Shown in pieces: positions 52,946 to 61,705 of a stretch of DNA of 64,000 nucleotides. The DNA comes from Nocardioides ochotonae (lineage in GTDB: Bacteria > Actinomycetota > Actinomycetes > Propionibacteriales > Nocardioidaceae). The stretch lies in contig NZ_CP061769.1 in assembly GCF_011420305.2 (NCBI RefSeq), positions 372,001-436,000 on the forward strand. Reading direction: 5' to 3'. How positions within the stretch are numbered: position 1 is the stretch's first letter; every line of letters begins with the position of its first letter. Under the pieces are notes generated by a model. The model was not told where the DNA came from, did no database searches, and was given only the letters and a program-made list of their open reading frames with translations. The position numbers and the translations under genes were made by a program.

Positions 52946-54553
52946 ATGTCCTCCTCCGATGCCGTGCAGGACGTGGCCGGGGCAGCGGACGAGCCCGCCG
53001 GACCCGACCTGCGAGACCTCTCGGACCTGGTGCTCCTCGCCGCCGCCGAGAGCCCGGACAAGCTTGCCCTCGTCGAGGCGAGCGGACGCAGCGTGACCTG
53101 GTCGGAGCTGGCCGGCGAGGTGGCGAGGGTCGCCACCGGGCTGGGCTCGCTGGGTGTCGTCGCCGGCCTCCGGGTCGTGCTGGCGATGGGCAACAGCATC
53201 GAGATGGTCGCCGGCTACCTCGGCGTGCTGCGGGCCCAGGCGGTCGCCGTCCCGGTCAACCCCGGCTCGACGCCCGCCGAGCTGACCCGCTTCGTGGTCG
53301 AGTCCGGCTCCCGGCTGGTGATCTGCGACTCCGAGAGCGCCGCCGCCGTGCGTACCGCGCTGGCCGGTGTCGATCTGCCGGTCGCGCCGCGGGTGGTCCT
53401 CGTCGGGGCGGACCCCGCGCCCGGCGAGCTCGCCTGGGAGGAGCTGCGCGCCGGCGCCGCCCGGGCGGTGCTGCCGCTTCAGGACCCCGAGAAGCTCGCC
53501 TGCCTGCTGTGGACCAGCGGCGCCTCCGGGCGCCCGCGCGCCGCGATGCTCACCCACCGCGCGCTGCTCGCCAACATCGAGCAGGCCGCCCAGGTCGAGC
53601 CGCCGATGATCCACGGCGACGACGTGGTGCTCGGTGTGCTGCCGCTCTTCCACGTCTACGGCCTCAACGCCGTCCTGGGTGCCGTGCTGCGCCACCGCGC
53701 CAAGCTGGTGCTGGTCGACCGCTTCGACCCGCAGGCCGTGCTCGACGTCATCGACGACGAGGCGGTGAGCGTGCTGCCGCTCGCGCCGGCCGCGTTCGCG
53801 CACTGGCGCACCGAGGAGTACCTCGCCGAGCGGCTGGGCCCGGCGCGGCTGGTGCTGTCCGGCTCCGCCCCGCTCTCGGCCGAGGTGGTGGAGGACTTCG
53901 TCGCGCGCACCGGCGTACCGGTGCACCAGGGCTACGGCCTGACCGAGGCCGCCCCGGTCGTCACGAGCACGCTGGTGAGCGCCGCCCCGCAGCCCGGGTC
54001 CGTGGGCGCCGCGCTGCCCGGGGTGGACCTGCGCCTGGTCGACGCCGCCGGGCGCGAGGTGACGGGGGAGGACCCCGGGGAGATCCAGGTGCGGGGCGCC
54101 AACCTGTTCAGCGGCTACTGGCCCGACGGCAGCGACGGACCAGGGCCGGACGGGTGGTGGGCCACCGGCGACGTGGGCCTGCTGGACGCGGCCGGGGACC
54201 TGACGCTCGTGGACCGGCTCAAGGACCTGGTGATCGTCTCGGGGTTCAACGTCTATCCGGTGGAGGTCGAGGACACCGTCGCCGACGTCGACGGCGTCAC
54301 CGAGGTGGCGGTGGTCGGCGCCCCCGACGAGCGCACCGGCGAGGCCGTCGTGGCCTACGTCGTGGCCCCCGGCCGCGACCCGGAGGCGGTGGAGGGGGCG
54401 GTGCGTGCCCGGTGCGCCGAGCGGCTGGCCCGCTTCAAGCAGCCCCATCGCGTCGAGGTGGTCGGCGAGCTGCCGCGCACCGTCACCGGCAAGGTGCAGA
54501 AGGGGCGGCTGCGGGGTCATGAACGGCGCCGTGTGCTCGGCCTGCTGGAATAG
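52946..54553 (+). CDS. AMP-dependent acyl-CoA synthetase/ligase with altered P-loop
   Basis: A 535-residue adenylate-forming enzyme expected to activate a carboxylic acid as acyl-AMP and then acyl-CoA. The phosphate-binding loop reads TSGASGRPRAA at 190-200 instead of the usual TSGTTGxPKG. The downstream motifs are intact: GYGLTEAAPVV, TGDVG, and the catalytic lysine Lys516 in PRTVTGKVQK. A fatty-acid substrate is likely but not shown. It starts 68 bases from the divergent phosphatase gene and ends five bases before the glutaredoxin gene. Confidence 0.85.
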   Translation: MSSSDAVQDVAGAADEPAGPDLRDLSDLVLLAAAESPDKLALVEASGRSVTWSELAGEVARVATGLGSLGVVAGLRVVLAMGNSIEMVAGYLGVLRAQAVAVPVNPGSTPAELTRFVVESGSRLVICDSESAAAVRTALAGVDLPVAPRVVLVGADPAPGELAWEELRAGAARAVLPLQDPEKLACLLWTSGASGRPRAAMLTHRALLANIEQAAQVEPPMIHGDDVVLGVLPLFHVYGLNAVLGAVLRHRAKLVLVDRFDPQAVLDVIDDEAVSVLPLAPAAFAHWRTEEYLAERLGPARLVLSGSAPLSAEVVEDFVARTGVPVHQGYGLTEAAPVVTSTLVSAAPQPGSVGAALPGVDLRLVDAAGREVTGEDPGEIQVRGANLFSGYWPDGSDGPGPDGWWATGDVGLLDAAGDLTLVDRLKDLVIVSGFNVYPVEVEDTVADVDGVTEVAVVGAPDERTGEAVVAYVVAPGRDPEAVEGAVRARCAERLARFKQPHRVEVVGELPRTVTGKVQKGRLRGHERRRVLGLLE

Positions 54554-54557
54554 AGCC

Positions 54558-54803
54558 ATGTCCCCGACGCCGCGTGTGACGCTCTACGGAAAGCCCGGCT
54601 GCCACCTGTGCGACGACGCTCGCGCGGTCGTGGCGGCCGTCTGCGCCGAGCTCGGCGAGGAGTTCGAGGAGATCTCGATCCTCGACGACCCCGCGCTGGC
54701 CGAGCGGTACGGCGAGGAGATCCCGGTGACCCTCGTCGACGGTCGCCAGCACGACTTCTGGCGGGTCGACCCCGAGCGACTGCGCCGCGCGCTCTCCGGC
54801 TGA
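54558..54803 (+). CDS. Glutaredoxin-like protein (Rv0508-like)
   Basis: An 81-residue thioredoxin-fold protein. VTLYGKPGCHLCDDA has the redox motif CHLC near residues 15-18, typical of the DUF836/glutaredoxin 2-like family. IPVTLVDG carries the cis-proline. It lies just upstream of the rex-hem operon, as Rv0508 precedes hemA in M. tuberculosis, which hints at a role linked to heme or redox status. Confidence 0.88.
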   Translation: MSPTPRVTLYGKPGCHLCDDARAVVAAVCAELGEEFEEISILDDPALAERYGEEIPVTLVDGRQHDFWRVDPERLRRALSG

Positions 54804-54930
54804 CCCGGCCCCGGGCGGTCAGGACCGGCGCTGGGACTGGCTCCGGGCAGGCGCCAGAGCGGGCACCCCGCTACGCGTGGGCCATATCACATGTGGTAGC
54901 CCACGGGTCGGGACGGGGGTGGCGACGGTT

Positions 54931-54946
54931 TGTTCTCACGTTCACA
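54931..54946. promoter_or_regulatory. Candidate Rex operator upstream of rex-hemACD
   Basis: TGTTCTCACGTTCACA, flanked by a further T and A on each side (TTTGT...ACAAA), resembles the Streptomyces Rex site TGTGAACGCGTTCACA; the right half CGTTCACA is identical. It overlaps the -35 region of a promoter whose -10 is TACAGT (54953-54958), consistent with repression. Confidence 0.65.
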
Positions 54947-55041
54947 AACTCCTACAGTGACGGAGCCGTCGGACGAAACCCCGGGCCGGGCCGGCCCTGC
55001 GCCACGGCGCGCTTGCCCCAGTGGCATGGAGAGAAGAAGTC

Positions 55042-55731
55042 GTGACCCCACGGACACCCAGCGAGAGCCCCCGGGACATCCCGGAGGCCACCATCGCTCG
55101 GCTCCCGATCTACCTCCGGGCGCTGTCGACCCTCGCTGATGGCGGGACCACGACATGCTCCAGCGAGGACCTCGCGAGCGCGGCGGGCGTGAACAGCGCC
55201 AAGCTCCGCAAGGACCTCTCCTACCTCGGGAGCTACGGCACCCGTGGGGTGGGGTACGACGTGGAGTACCTGCGCTACCAGATCGCCCGCGAGATCGGGC
55301 TGACCCAGGACTGGCCCGTCGTCATCGTCGGCATCGGCAACCTCGGCCAGGCGCTGGCCAACTACTCCGGCGTGCGCAGCCGCGGCTTCCAGGTCGTCGC
55401 GCTCCTCGACGCCGACCCGGCCCGCCACGGCGAGCTGGTCGCCGGCGTCGCCGTACGCCCCTTCGACGACCTCGAGCAGATCGTGCTCGAGCGCCGCGTC
55501 TCGATCGGCGTCATCGCCACCCCGGCGCTGGCCGCCCAGTCGGTGGCCGACCGGATGGTCGCCGCCGGCATCACCAGCATCCTCAACTTCGCGCCGTCGG
55601 TGCTCGCGGTGCCGCACGGGGTCGACGTCCGCAAGGTCGACCTCTCCATCGAGCTGCAGATCCTCGCCTACCACGAGCAGCGCAAGGCCCAGGGCGAGGC
55701 GGGCGTCGCCGCACAGGGGGAGACCGCATGA
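55042..55731 (+). CDS. rex: Redox-sensing transcriptional repressor Rex
   Basis: A 229-residue repressor that senses the NADH/NAD+ ratio. The N-terminal winged helix (IPEATIARLPIYLRAL, NSAKLRKDLSYLGSYGTRGVGYDV) binds DNA and the Rossmann domain has GIGNLG at 97-102. It is the first gene of rex-hemA-hemC-hemD and probably represses its own promoter. The GTG at 55042 follows a GAGAGAAG run; an in-frame GTG at 55021 is an alternative. The stop overlaps the hemA start (ATGA). Confidence 0.96.
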   Translation: MTPRTPSESPRDIPEATIARLPIYLRALSTLADGGTTTCSSEDLASAAGVNSAKLRKDLSYLGSYGTRGVGYDVEYLRYQIAREIGLTQDWPVVIVGIGNLGQALANYSGVRSRGFQVVALLDADPARHGELVAGVAVRPFDDLEQIVLERRVSIGVIATPALAAQSVADRMVAAGITSILNFAPSVLAVPHGVDVRKVDLSIELQILAYHEQRKAQGEAGVAAQGETA

Positions 55732-57011
55732 GCGTCCTCGTGGTCGGCATCTCCCACAACACCGCTCCCGTCGCGCTCCTCGAGCGGCTCGCCGTCGACG
55801 CGGACGGCCTGCGCAAGCTGATCACCGACGTGAGCGGCAGCGAGCACGTCAGCGAGGCGGCGGCGATCGCCACCTGCAACCGCCTGGAGATCTACGCCGA
55901 GGTCGAGCGCTTCCACGGCTCGGTCGAGGAGCTGTCCGCGCACCTCGTCGAGCGTGCCGGCGGCGACCCCGAGATCTTCGTGCCCCACCTCTACGTCCGC
56001 TACGACGACGCCGCCGTCTCGCACCTGTTCCAGGTCGCGGCCGGGCTGGACTCCATGGCGGTCGGCGAGGGCCAGATCCTCGGCCAGACCCGCAGCGCGC
56101 TGCGCCTGGGTCAGGAGCTCGGCACCGTCGGCTCCACCCTCAACGTGCTGTTCCAGCAGGCGCTGCGCGTCGGCAAGCGGGCGCGCACCGAGACCGGCGT
56201 GGACACCGTCGCGCCCTCGCTGGTCTCCGCGGCCCTGGACCGGGTCGGCTGCCCGGACCTCACCGGCCGCCGCGTGCTCGTCGTCGGCGCCGGCGCGATG
56301 GCCGGGCTGGCCACCGCCACCGTGACCCGGCGCGGCGCCACCGACGTGGTCATCGCCAACCGCACCGCCGAGCGCGCCGAGCGTCTCGCCCGCGAGTACG
56401 GCGGGCGCCCGGCGCCGCTGGACGACCTGGCCACCGAGCTGGGCCGGGCCGACGTGGTCCTGGCCTGCGCGGGCGCCCGCGGCGCGCTGATCACCGCGCC
56501 GATGGTCCGCGAGGCGCTGGCCGGCGGCCGCGAGGCCGTGCTGGTCGACCTGGCACTGCCCCACGACATCGAGCCCGAGGTCCGTGAGGTCCCCGGGGCC
56601 ACCCTCGTCGGACTGGCCGACCTGGCCGCCGCGCTGCACGCCAGCCCGGCCGGTCGCGAGATCGCGGAGGTGCGCCGCATCGTCACCCAGGAGGTGGCGG
56701 CGTTCCTCGCCGCGCGCCGGCAGGCCAGCGTCACCCCCACGGTGGTCGCGCTGCGCTCGATGGCGACGAGTGTCGTGGAGACCGAGATGGAGCGGCTGGC
56801 CAACCGGCTGCCCGACCTCGACGAGGCGATCCGCGCCGAGGTGGTCCACACCGTGCGGCGGGTGGCCGACAAGCTGCTCCACGAGCCGACCGTGCGGGTC
56901 AAGGAGCTCGCGAACACCGGCGTCGTCTCCTACACCGAGGCGCTCGCCGAGCTGTTCGCGCTCGACCCGGGCGCCGTGGACGCCGTGACCCGACCGGAGG
57001 GCCTCGAGTGA
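55728..57011 (+). CDS. hemA: Glutamyl-tRNA reductase
   Basis: A 427-residue NADPH-dependent enzyme that commits glutamyl-tRNA to 5-aminolevulinate synthesis. Catalytic Cys50 lies in ATCNRLEIY; GLDSMAVGEGQILGQ, the Rossmann motif VLVVGAGAMAGLA and a C-terminal dimerisation domain follow. It overlaps rex by four bases and hemC by four bases, so translation is coupled along the operon. Confidence 0.97.
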   Translation: MSVLVVGISHNTAPVALLERLAVDADGLRKLITDVSGSEHVSEAAAIATCNRLEIYAEVERFHGSVEELSAHLVERAGGDPEIFVPHLYVRYDDAAVSHLFQVAAGLDSMAVGEGQILGQTRSALRLGQELGTVGSTLNVLFQQALRVGKRARTETGVDTVAPSLVSAALDRVGCPDLTGRRVLVVGAGAMAGLATATVTRRGATDVVIANRTAERAERLAREYGGRPAPLDDLATELGRADVVLACAGARGALITAPMVREALAGGREAVLVDLALPHDIEPEVREVPGATLVGLADLAAALHASPAGREIAEVRRIVTQEVAAFLAARRQASVTPTVVALRSMATSVVETEMERLANRLPDLDEAIRAEVVHTVRRVADKLLHEPTVRVKELANTGVVSYTEALAELFALDPGAVDAVTRPEGLE

Positions 57012-58018
57012 CCAGCTCCCAGACCACTGCTCCGACCACGGGGGACCGGGCGCCGATCCGGATCGGCACCCGTGCCTCGCTCCTGGCCACCACCCAGGCC
57101 GGCTGGGCCGCGGACCTGATCCGCGAGCGCCTCGGCCGCGAGGTCGTGCTCGTCGAGATCAGCACCGACGGCGACCGCACCCAGGCCGCCGGCACCCCGC
57201 TGGCGTCGTACGGCGGCACGGGCGTGTTCGTGGCCGAGCTGCGCGACGCGCTGCTGCGCGGCGACGTGGACGTCGCGGTGCACTCCCTCAAGGACCTGCC
57301 GACCTACCCGACCGAGGGCATCGCGCTCGCCGCGGTCCCCATGCGGGAGGACCCGCGCGACGTCGTGGTCGCCCGCGACGGGCTGACCCTGGCCGAGCTG
57401 CCCGCCGGCTCGCGGGTGGGCACCGGCTCGCCGCGACGCGCGGCCCAGCTGCACGCGCTCGGTCTCGGGCTGGAGATCGCCGGGATCCGTGGCAACATCG
57501 ACACCCGCCTGCGCAAGTTGCGCGACGGCGAGTACGACGCCATCCTGCTGGCCCGTGCCGGGCTGGCGCGGATCGGCCGGCTCGACGTGATCACCGAGGT
57601 GCTCGACCCGCTCCAGCTGCTGCCCGCCCCCGGGCAGGGCGCGCTGGGCATCGAGTGCCGCAGCGACGACCCCCTGGCCACCGCGCTCTCCGCGGTCCAG
57701 GACCCGCACACGCGTGCGGCGGTCGACGCCGAGCGGGCGGTCCTGGCCACCCTCGAGGGCGGGTGCTCGGCACCGATCGGCACCCTCGCCGAGGTCGTGG
57801 AGGGCGAGGACGGGGAGGAGCTCTGGGTGCGGGCGGTTGCGCTCTCACCCGACGGAGCGCTCGCGGTGCGGAGATCCGCGACGGGAGCGCCCGGCGATGC
57901 CACAGGTGTCGGGATCCGGTTGGGCGAGGAAATGCTTGCAGACGGGGCCGGTGGGCTCACTGCGGTGCAGACAGAAGACGAAGCAGTCCGAGAGTCAGAC
58001 AAGGTGCGAAACGCATGA
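57008..58018 (+). CDS. hemC: Hydroxymethylbilane synthase (porphobilinogen deaminase)
   Basis: A 336-residue enzyme that polymerises four porphobilinogens. GTRASLLATTQ, VHSLKDLPT, GTGSPRRAAQL and GNIDTRLRKL are the conserved blocks, and Cys253 in EGGCSAPIG attaches the dipyrromethane cofactor. The GTG start overlaps hemA, and the last four bases (ATGA) overlap hemD. An acidic C-terminal tail extends beyond the core. Confidence 0.96.
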   Translation: MTSSQTTAPTTGDRAPIRIGTRASLLATTQAGWAADLIRERLGREVVLVEISTDGDRTQAAGTPLASYGGTGVFVAELRDALLRGDVDVAVHSLKDLPTYPTEGIALAAVPMREDPRDVVVARDGLTLAELPAGSRVGTGSPRRAAQLHALGLGLEIAGIRGNIDTRLRKLRDGEYDAILLARAGLARIGRLDVITEVLDPLQLLPAPGQGALGIECRSDDPLATALSAVQDPHTRAAVDAERAVLATLEGGCSAPIGTLAEVVEGEDGEELWVRAVALSPDGALAVRRSATGAPGDATGVGIRLGEEMLADGAGGLTAVQTEDEAVRESDKVRNA

Positions 58019-59682
58019 CGCGAGGCAAGACCAGTACGTCCGAGGCGCCGACCCGAGCCTGGGTGTCCTTCGTGGGGAGCGGGCCGGGCGACCCGGACCT
58101 GCTCACCGTCCGTGCCGTGGAACTGCTCCGACTGGCCGACGTGGTCGTCACCGAGGCTCCCGAGCACGCCGAGATGGTCCGGGTGGTCCTGGGGCTGCCC
58201 GAGCCCCCGGCCGAGGACGAGGAGCAGCCCACCGAGCAGGTGGGACCGACGATCGTCGACGGCGGCTTCGGCGAGGACGGCCAGCCGCTGACCCACGCCG
58301 CGCGTGCCAAGGTGGTGCTCAAGCACGCCAAGAAGGGCCTCCGGGTCCTCCGGCTCATGACCGGCGACCCGTTCGTGTACGCCTCCGGGCCCGAGGAGGC
58401 CCAGGCGTGCGTGAAGGCCGGCATCGGCTTCGAGATCGTCCCCGGCATCTCGTCGGTCAACGCGGTCCCGGCGTACGCCGGCATCCCGCTCACGACCAAG
58501 GACCACCGCGAGGTGGCGGTGGTGACCTGTGACGGCACCATCGACTGGACCCAGTACGCCGACAACCGCACCCTGGTGCTGCTGTCCGCGGTCGGGCAGA
58601 TCGGCGAGATCAGCAAGGCGCTGCTGGCGGCCGGGCGCAAGGCGACCACCCCCGTCGCGATGACCCGGGTCGGCACCACGACCACCCAGGCGACCGTCAC
58701 CTCGACCCTCGCCAGCATCGCCGAGGACGCCCGCGCGGCCCGGATGGCCCCGCCCGCCGTCACGGTGATCGGCGACGTCGTCGACCTGCGCGAGACCCTG
58801 TCCTGGTTCGAGACCAAGCCGCTCTTCGGCTGGCGGGTGCTGGTGCCCCGCACCAAGGACCAGGCCGGCCCGCTCACCACCCGCCTGCGCGGCTACGGTG
58901 CGGTGCCCGAGGAGGTCCCGACCATCTCGGTCGAGCCGCCCCGCAACCCCCAGCAGATGGACAAGGCCGTGCGCGGCCTGGTCGAGGGGCGCTACGAGTG
59001 GATCGCGTTCACCTCGGTCAACGCCGTCCGCGCGGTGCGCGAGAAGTTCGAGGAGTACGGCCTGGACGCCCGCGCGTTCTCCGGGCTCAAGATCGCCGCG
59101 GTCGGCGACAAGACCGCCCAGGCGATCGCTGCCTGGGGACTGCGCGCCGACCTGGTGCCGTCCGGCGAGCAGTCGGCGGCCGGGCTGCTCGAGGACTGGC
59201 CCGAGTACGACGAGGTGCTGGACCCGATCAACCGGGTCTTCCTGCCCCGCGCCGACATCGCCACCGAGAACCTGGTGGCCGGCCTGATCGACCTGGGCTG
59301 GGAGTGCGACGACGTCACGGCGTACCGCACCGTGCGGGCCACCCCGCCGCCGGCGCCGACCCGTGACGCGATCAAGTCCGGCAAGTTCGACGCGGTCGTG
59401 TTCACCTCGTCCTCGACGGTGCGCAACCTGGTCGGCATCGCCGGCAAGCCGCACCCCTCGACGATCATCGCGGTGATCGGCCCCGCCACGGCCAAGACCG
59501 CCGAGGAGCACGGCCTGCGCGTCGACGTGATGGCCCCCAAGCCGGACGTCGAGCTGCTCGCCGACGCGCTCGCCGACTTCGGCGCCGCGCGCCGTGCCGC
59601 GCTCGTCGAGGCCGGCCAGCCGGTCACGAAGCCCTCGGACCGCAAGCCCTCGGCGCGCTCGCGCAAGGCCCGCGCCGAGTAG
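58015..59682 (+). CDS. hemD: Bifunctional uroporphyrinogen-III C-methyltransferase / uroporphyrinogen-III synthase
   Basis: A 555-residue fusion common in actinobacteria. Residues about 15-260 are a tetrapyrrole methylase domain ([59 protein letters not shown]) that would feed siroheme or cobalamin. Residues about 275-535 are a HemD domain ([61 protein letters not shown]) that closes the ring for heme. It ends in a basic tail, and a strong terminator follows. Confidence 0.93.
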   Translation: MTRGKTSTSEAPTRAWVSFVGSGPGDPDLLTVRAVELLRLADVVVTEAPEHAEMVRVVLGLPEPPAEDEEQPTEQVGPTIVDGGFGEDGQPLTHAARAKVVLKHAKKGLRVLRLMTGDPFVYASGPEEAQACVKAGIGFEIVPGISSVNAVPAYAGIPLTTKDHREVAVVTCDGTIDWTQYADNRTLVLLSAVGQIGEISKALLAAGRKATTPVAMTRVGTTTTQATVTSTLASIAEDARAARMAPPAVTVIGDVVDLRETLSWFETKPLFGWRVLVPRTKDQAGPLTTRLRGYGAVPEEVPTISVEPPRNPQQMDKAVRGLVEGRYEWIAFTSVNAVRAVREKFEEYGLDARAFSGLKIAAVGDKTAQAIAAWGLRADLVPSGEQSAAGLLEDWPEYDEVLDPINRVFLPRADIATENLVAGLIDLGWECDDVTAYRTVRATPPPAPTRDAIKSGKFDAVVFTSSSTVRNLVGIAGKPHPSTIIAVIGPATAKTAEEHGLRVDVMAPKPDVELLADALADFGAARRAALVEAGQPVTKPSDRKPSARSRKARAE

Positions 59683-59704
59683 CACCCCGCACCACCTGCA
59701 CCGC

Positions 59705-59746
59705 CCCGAGACCCCGCACGCGCCCCGGCGCCTGCGGGGTCTCGGG
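59705..59746. terminator. Strong terminator between hemD and hemB
   Basis: CCCGAGACCCCGCA (59705-59718) pairs perfectly with TGCGGGGTCTCGGG (59733-59746): 14 pairs over a 14-base GC loop, 22 bases after hemD. Confidence 0.8.
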
Positions 59747-59797
59747 CGTCCGGACCACCCGGCGCGCCCCGACCAGGGCCGCGCAAGGATGGGGCCC

Positions 59798-60841
59798 ATG
59801 GACCACGCCCCCCAGAGCCAGCCGTCCGCCCCCGCCGTCACTCCTCCCCTCACTCCTCCCCTCACTCCGCCCGTCATCCGCCCGCGCCGGCTGCGCACCA
59901 CCGCGGCGCTGCGCCGTACCGTCGCCGAGACCTCGCTGGAGGCGCGCCAGCTGGTGCTGCCGGTCTTCGTGCGCGAGGGCATCGACGCCCCGGTGCCGAT
60001 CTCCTCGATGCCCGGCGTCGTGCAGCACACCCGCGACACGCTGCGCGCCGCGGCGGCCGAGGCCGCGGAGCTCGGACTGGGCGGCGTGATGCTCTTCGGG
60101 GTGCCCGCGCAGCGTGACGCCACCGGCTCCGGTGCCCTGGACCCCGACGGCATCCTCAACGTCGCGATCGCCGACGTGGTCGCCGAGGTGGGCGACGCGC
60201 TCACCGTGATGAGCGACCTGTGCCTCGACGAGTTCACCGACCACGGCCACTGCGGCCTGCTCAGCGACGACGGGCGCGTCGACAACGACCGCACGCTCGC
60301 GGCGTACGCCGAGATGGCGCGCGCCCAGGCGGCCGCCGGCGTCCACATGGTCGGGCCCAGCGGGATGATGGACGGTCAGGTCGCGGTGATCCGGGCCGCG
60401 CTCGACGCGGCCGGCCACAGCGACGTCTCGGTGCTGGCCTACTCGGCGAAGTACGCCTCGGCCTTCTACGGCCCGTTCCGCGAGGCCGTGGGCTCCGCGC
60501 TCGAGGGCGACCGGCGCACCTACCAGCAGGACCCGGCCAACGCCCGCGAAGGCGTGCGCGAGGCGCTCCTCGACGTCGCCGAGGGCGCCGACCTGGTGAT
60601 GGTCAAGCCCGCCCTGGCCTATCTCGACGTGCTGCGCCAGGTGCGCGACGCGGTGGACGTCCCGGTGGCGGCGTACAACATCTCGGGGGAGTACTCGATG
60701 GTCGAGGCCGCCGCCGCCAACGGCTGGATCGACCGGGAGCCCGCGATCCTCGAGACGCTGCTGTCGATCCGGCGCGCCGGTGCCGACGTGGTGCTGACCT
60801 ACTGGGCCAGCGAGGCCGCCCGGCTGCTCGCGCGCCGCTGA
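59798..60841 (+). CDS. hemB: Delta-aminolevulinic acid dehydratase (porphobilinogen synthase)
   Basis: A 347-residue enzyme that condenses two 5-aminolevulinates. The metal-binding [14 protein letters not shown], the first lysine in [14 protein letters not shown] and the Schiff-base lysine in [10 protein letters not shown] are present. The N-terminus carries a short TPPLTPPL repeat encoded by a 12-bp tandem repeat (59839-59862 and a partial third copy). ATG 59798 is chosen because AAGGA lies eight bases upstream; ATG 59789 overlaps that site. Confidence 0.96.
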   Translation: MDHAPQSQPSAPAVTPPLTPPLTPPVIRPRRLRTTAALRRTVAETSLEARQLVLPVFVREGIDAPVPISSMPGVVQHTRDTLRAAAAEAAELGLGGVMLFGVPAQRDATGSGALDPDGILNVAIADVVAEVGDALTVMSDLCLDEFTDHGHCGLLSDDGRVDNDRTLAAYAEMARAQAAAGVHMVGPSGMMDGQVAVIRAALDAAGHSDVSVLAYSAKYASAFYGPFREAVGSALEGDRRTYQQDPANAREGVREALLDVAEGADLVMVKPALAYLDVLRQVRDAVDVPVAAYNISGEYSMVEAAAANGWIDREPAILETLLSIRRAGADVVLTYWASEAARLLARR

Positions 60842-60899
60842 CGGCGCCGTACGGCGTGTCGGGCCGGGTCCGGCCGTGCCGGGGGCCCGGAGCCGTCAG
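60838..60899. other. Inverted repeat spanning the hemB-TauE gap
   Basis: CTGACGGC (60838-60845), which includes the hemB stop, is matched by GCCGTCAG (60892-60899). The arms are 46 bases apart with GC-rich sequence between, so a long hairpin after hemB is possible. Confidence 0.35.
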
Positions 60900-60910
60900 G
60901 ATGCGTGACC

Positions 60911-61693
60911 ATGGACTGGCAGCGCGACCTCCTCGCGCTGCTCCTCGGGTTCGTGGTGGCCACGGTGACCACGCCGGTCGGGGTGTCGGGGGCGGTCTTC
61001 CTGCTGCCGGTGCAGCTCTCGGTGCTCGACGTGCCGAACCCGCGGGTGACGCCCACCAACCTGCTGTTCAACGTCGTCTCGGCCCCGGGCGGGCTGCTGC
61101 GCCACCTCCGCCGCGGCCGGCTGGACCGTGACCTGGCCCGGTCCCTGGTCGTCGGATCGGTGCCGGGGGTGGTCCTCGGCGCGCTGCTGCGGGTGCACCT
61201 GGTCACCGACCCCGACGCGTTCCGGCTGCTCGCGGCGGCCGTCCTCGCCCCGGTCGGGCTGGTGATCCTGCGCCGACCGGCTCCCGGCGCGTCCGGGCGC
61301 CGGCTCGGCCGGCGTACCGTCCGGGTGCTCGCGCTCGCCACCGGCGTCGTGGGCGGGATCTACGGCATCGGCGGCGGCTCGGTGATCGGCCCGCTGCTGG
61401 TCGGTGCCGGGATGGCGGTGGGCACGGTGGCTCCCGCTGCGCTGCTGGCCACCTGGGTCGCCTCGCTGGTCGGCGTCGCGACGTACGCCGTGCTGGCGGT
61501 GTCCTCCGGCGACCCGACCGGCCCGATCGGCCCCGACTGGAGCCTGGGCGTGGCGGCCGGGATCGGGGGACTGGCCGGCGGCTGGCTCGGCGCCGCGCTC
61601 CAGCCGCGCCTGCCCGAGATCGCGCTGCGTCGGTTGCTGGGCTGTCTCGCCCTCGCCCTCGCGGGGGTCTACGTGGTGCAGGCGCTGGGGTGA
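60911..61693 (+). CDS. TauE/SafE family membrane transporter
   Basis: A 260-residue permease with about eight membrane helices. The two TauE/SafE half-repeats are visible: VSGAVFLLPVQLSVL with NPRVTPTNLLFNV, and GIYGIGGGSVIGPLLVGAGM. Members export sulfite, sulfoacetate or other organic anions; the substrate here is unknown. ATG 60911 has AGGA nine bases upstream; the GTG at 60905 is too close to it. Confidence 0.87.
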   Translation: MDWQRDLLALLLGFVVATVTTPVGVSGAVFLLPVQLSVLDVPNPRVTPTNLLFNVVSAPGGLLRHLRRGRLDRDLARSLVVGSVPGVVLGALLRVHLVTDPDAFRLLAAAVLAPVGLVILRRPAPGASGRRLGRRTVRVLALATGVVGGIYGIGGGSVIGPLLVGAGMAVGTVAPAALLATWVASLVGVATYAVLAVSSGDPTGPIGPDWSLGVAAGIGGLAGGWLGAALQPRLPEIALRRLLGCLALALAGVYVVQALG

Positions 61694-61705
61694 GGGCGGG
61701 GTGGG

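Noticed and set aside
59839..59872. CRISPR-like or regulatory direct repeats at the hemB start
   Set aside because: It is a short 12-bp in-frame tandem repeat encoding TPPL units, without spacers.
57304..60348. A 1014-codon open frame on the minus strand across hemC, hemD and hemB
   Set aside because: It is antisense to three well-supported heme genes. Long antisense frames are expected at this GC content, and its translation is low-complexity without domains.
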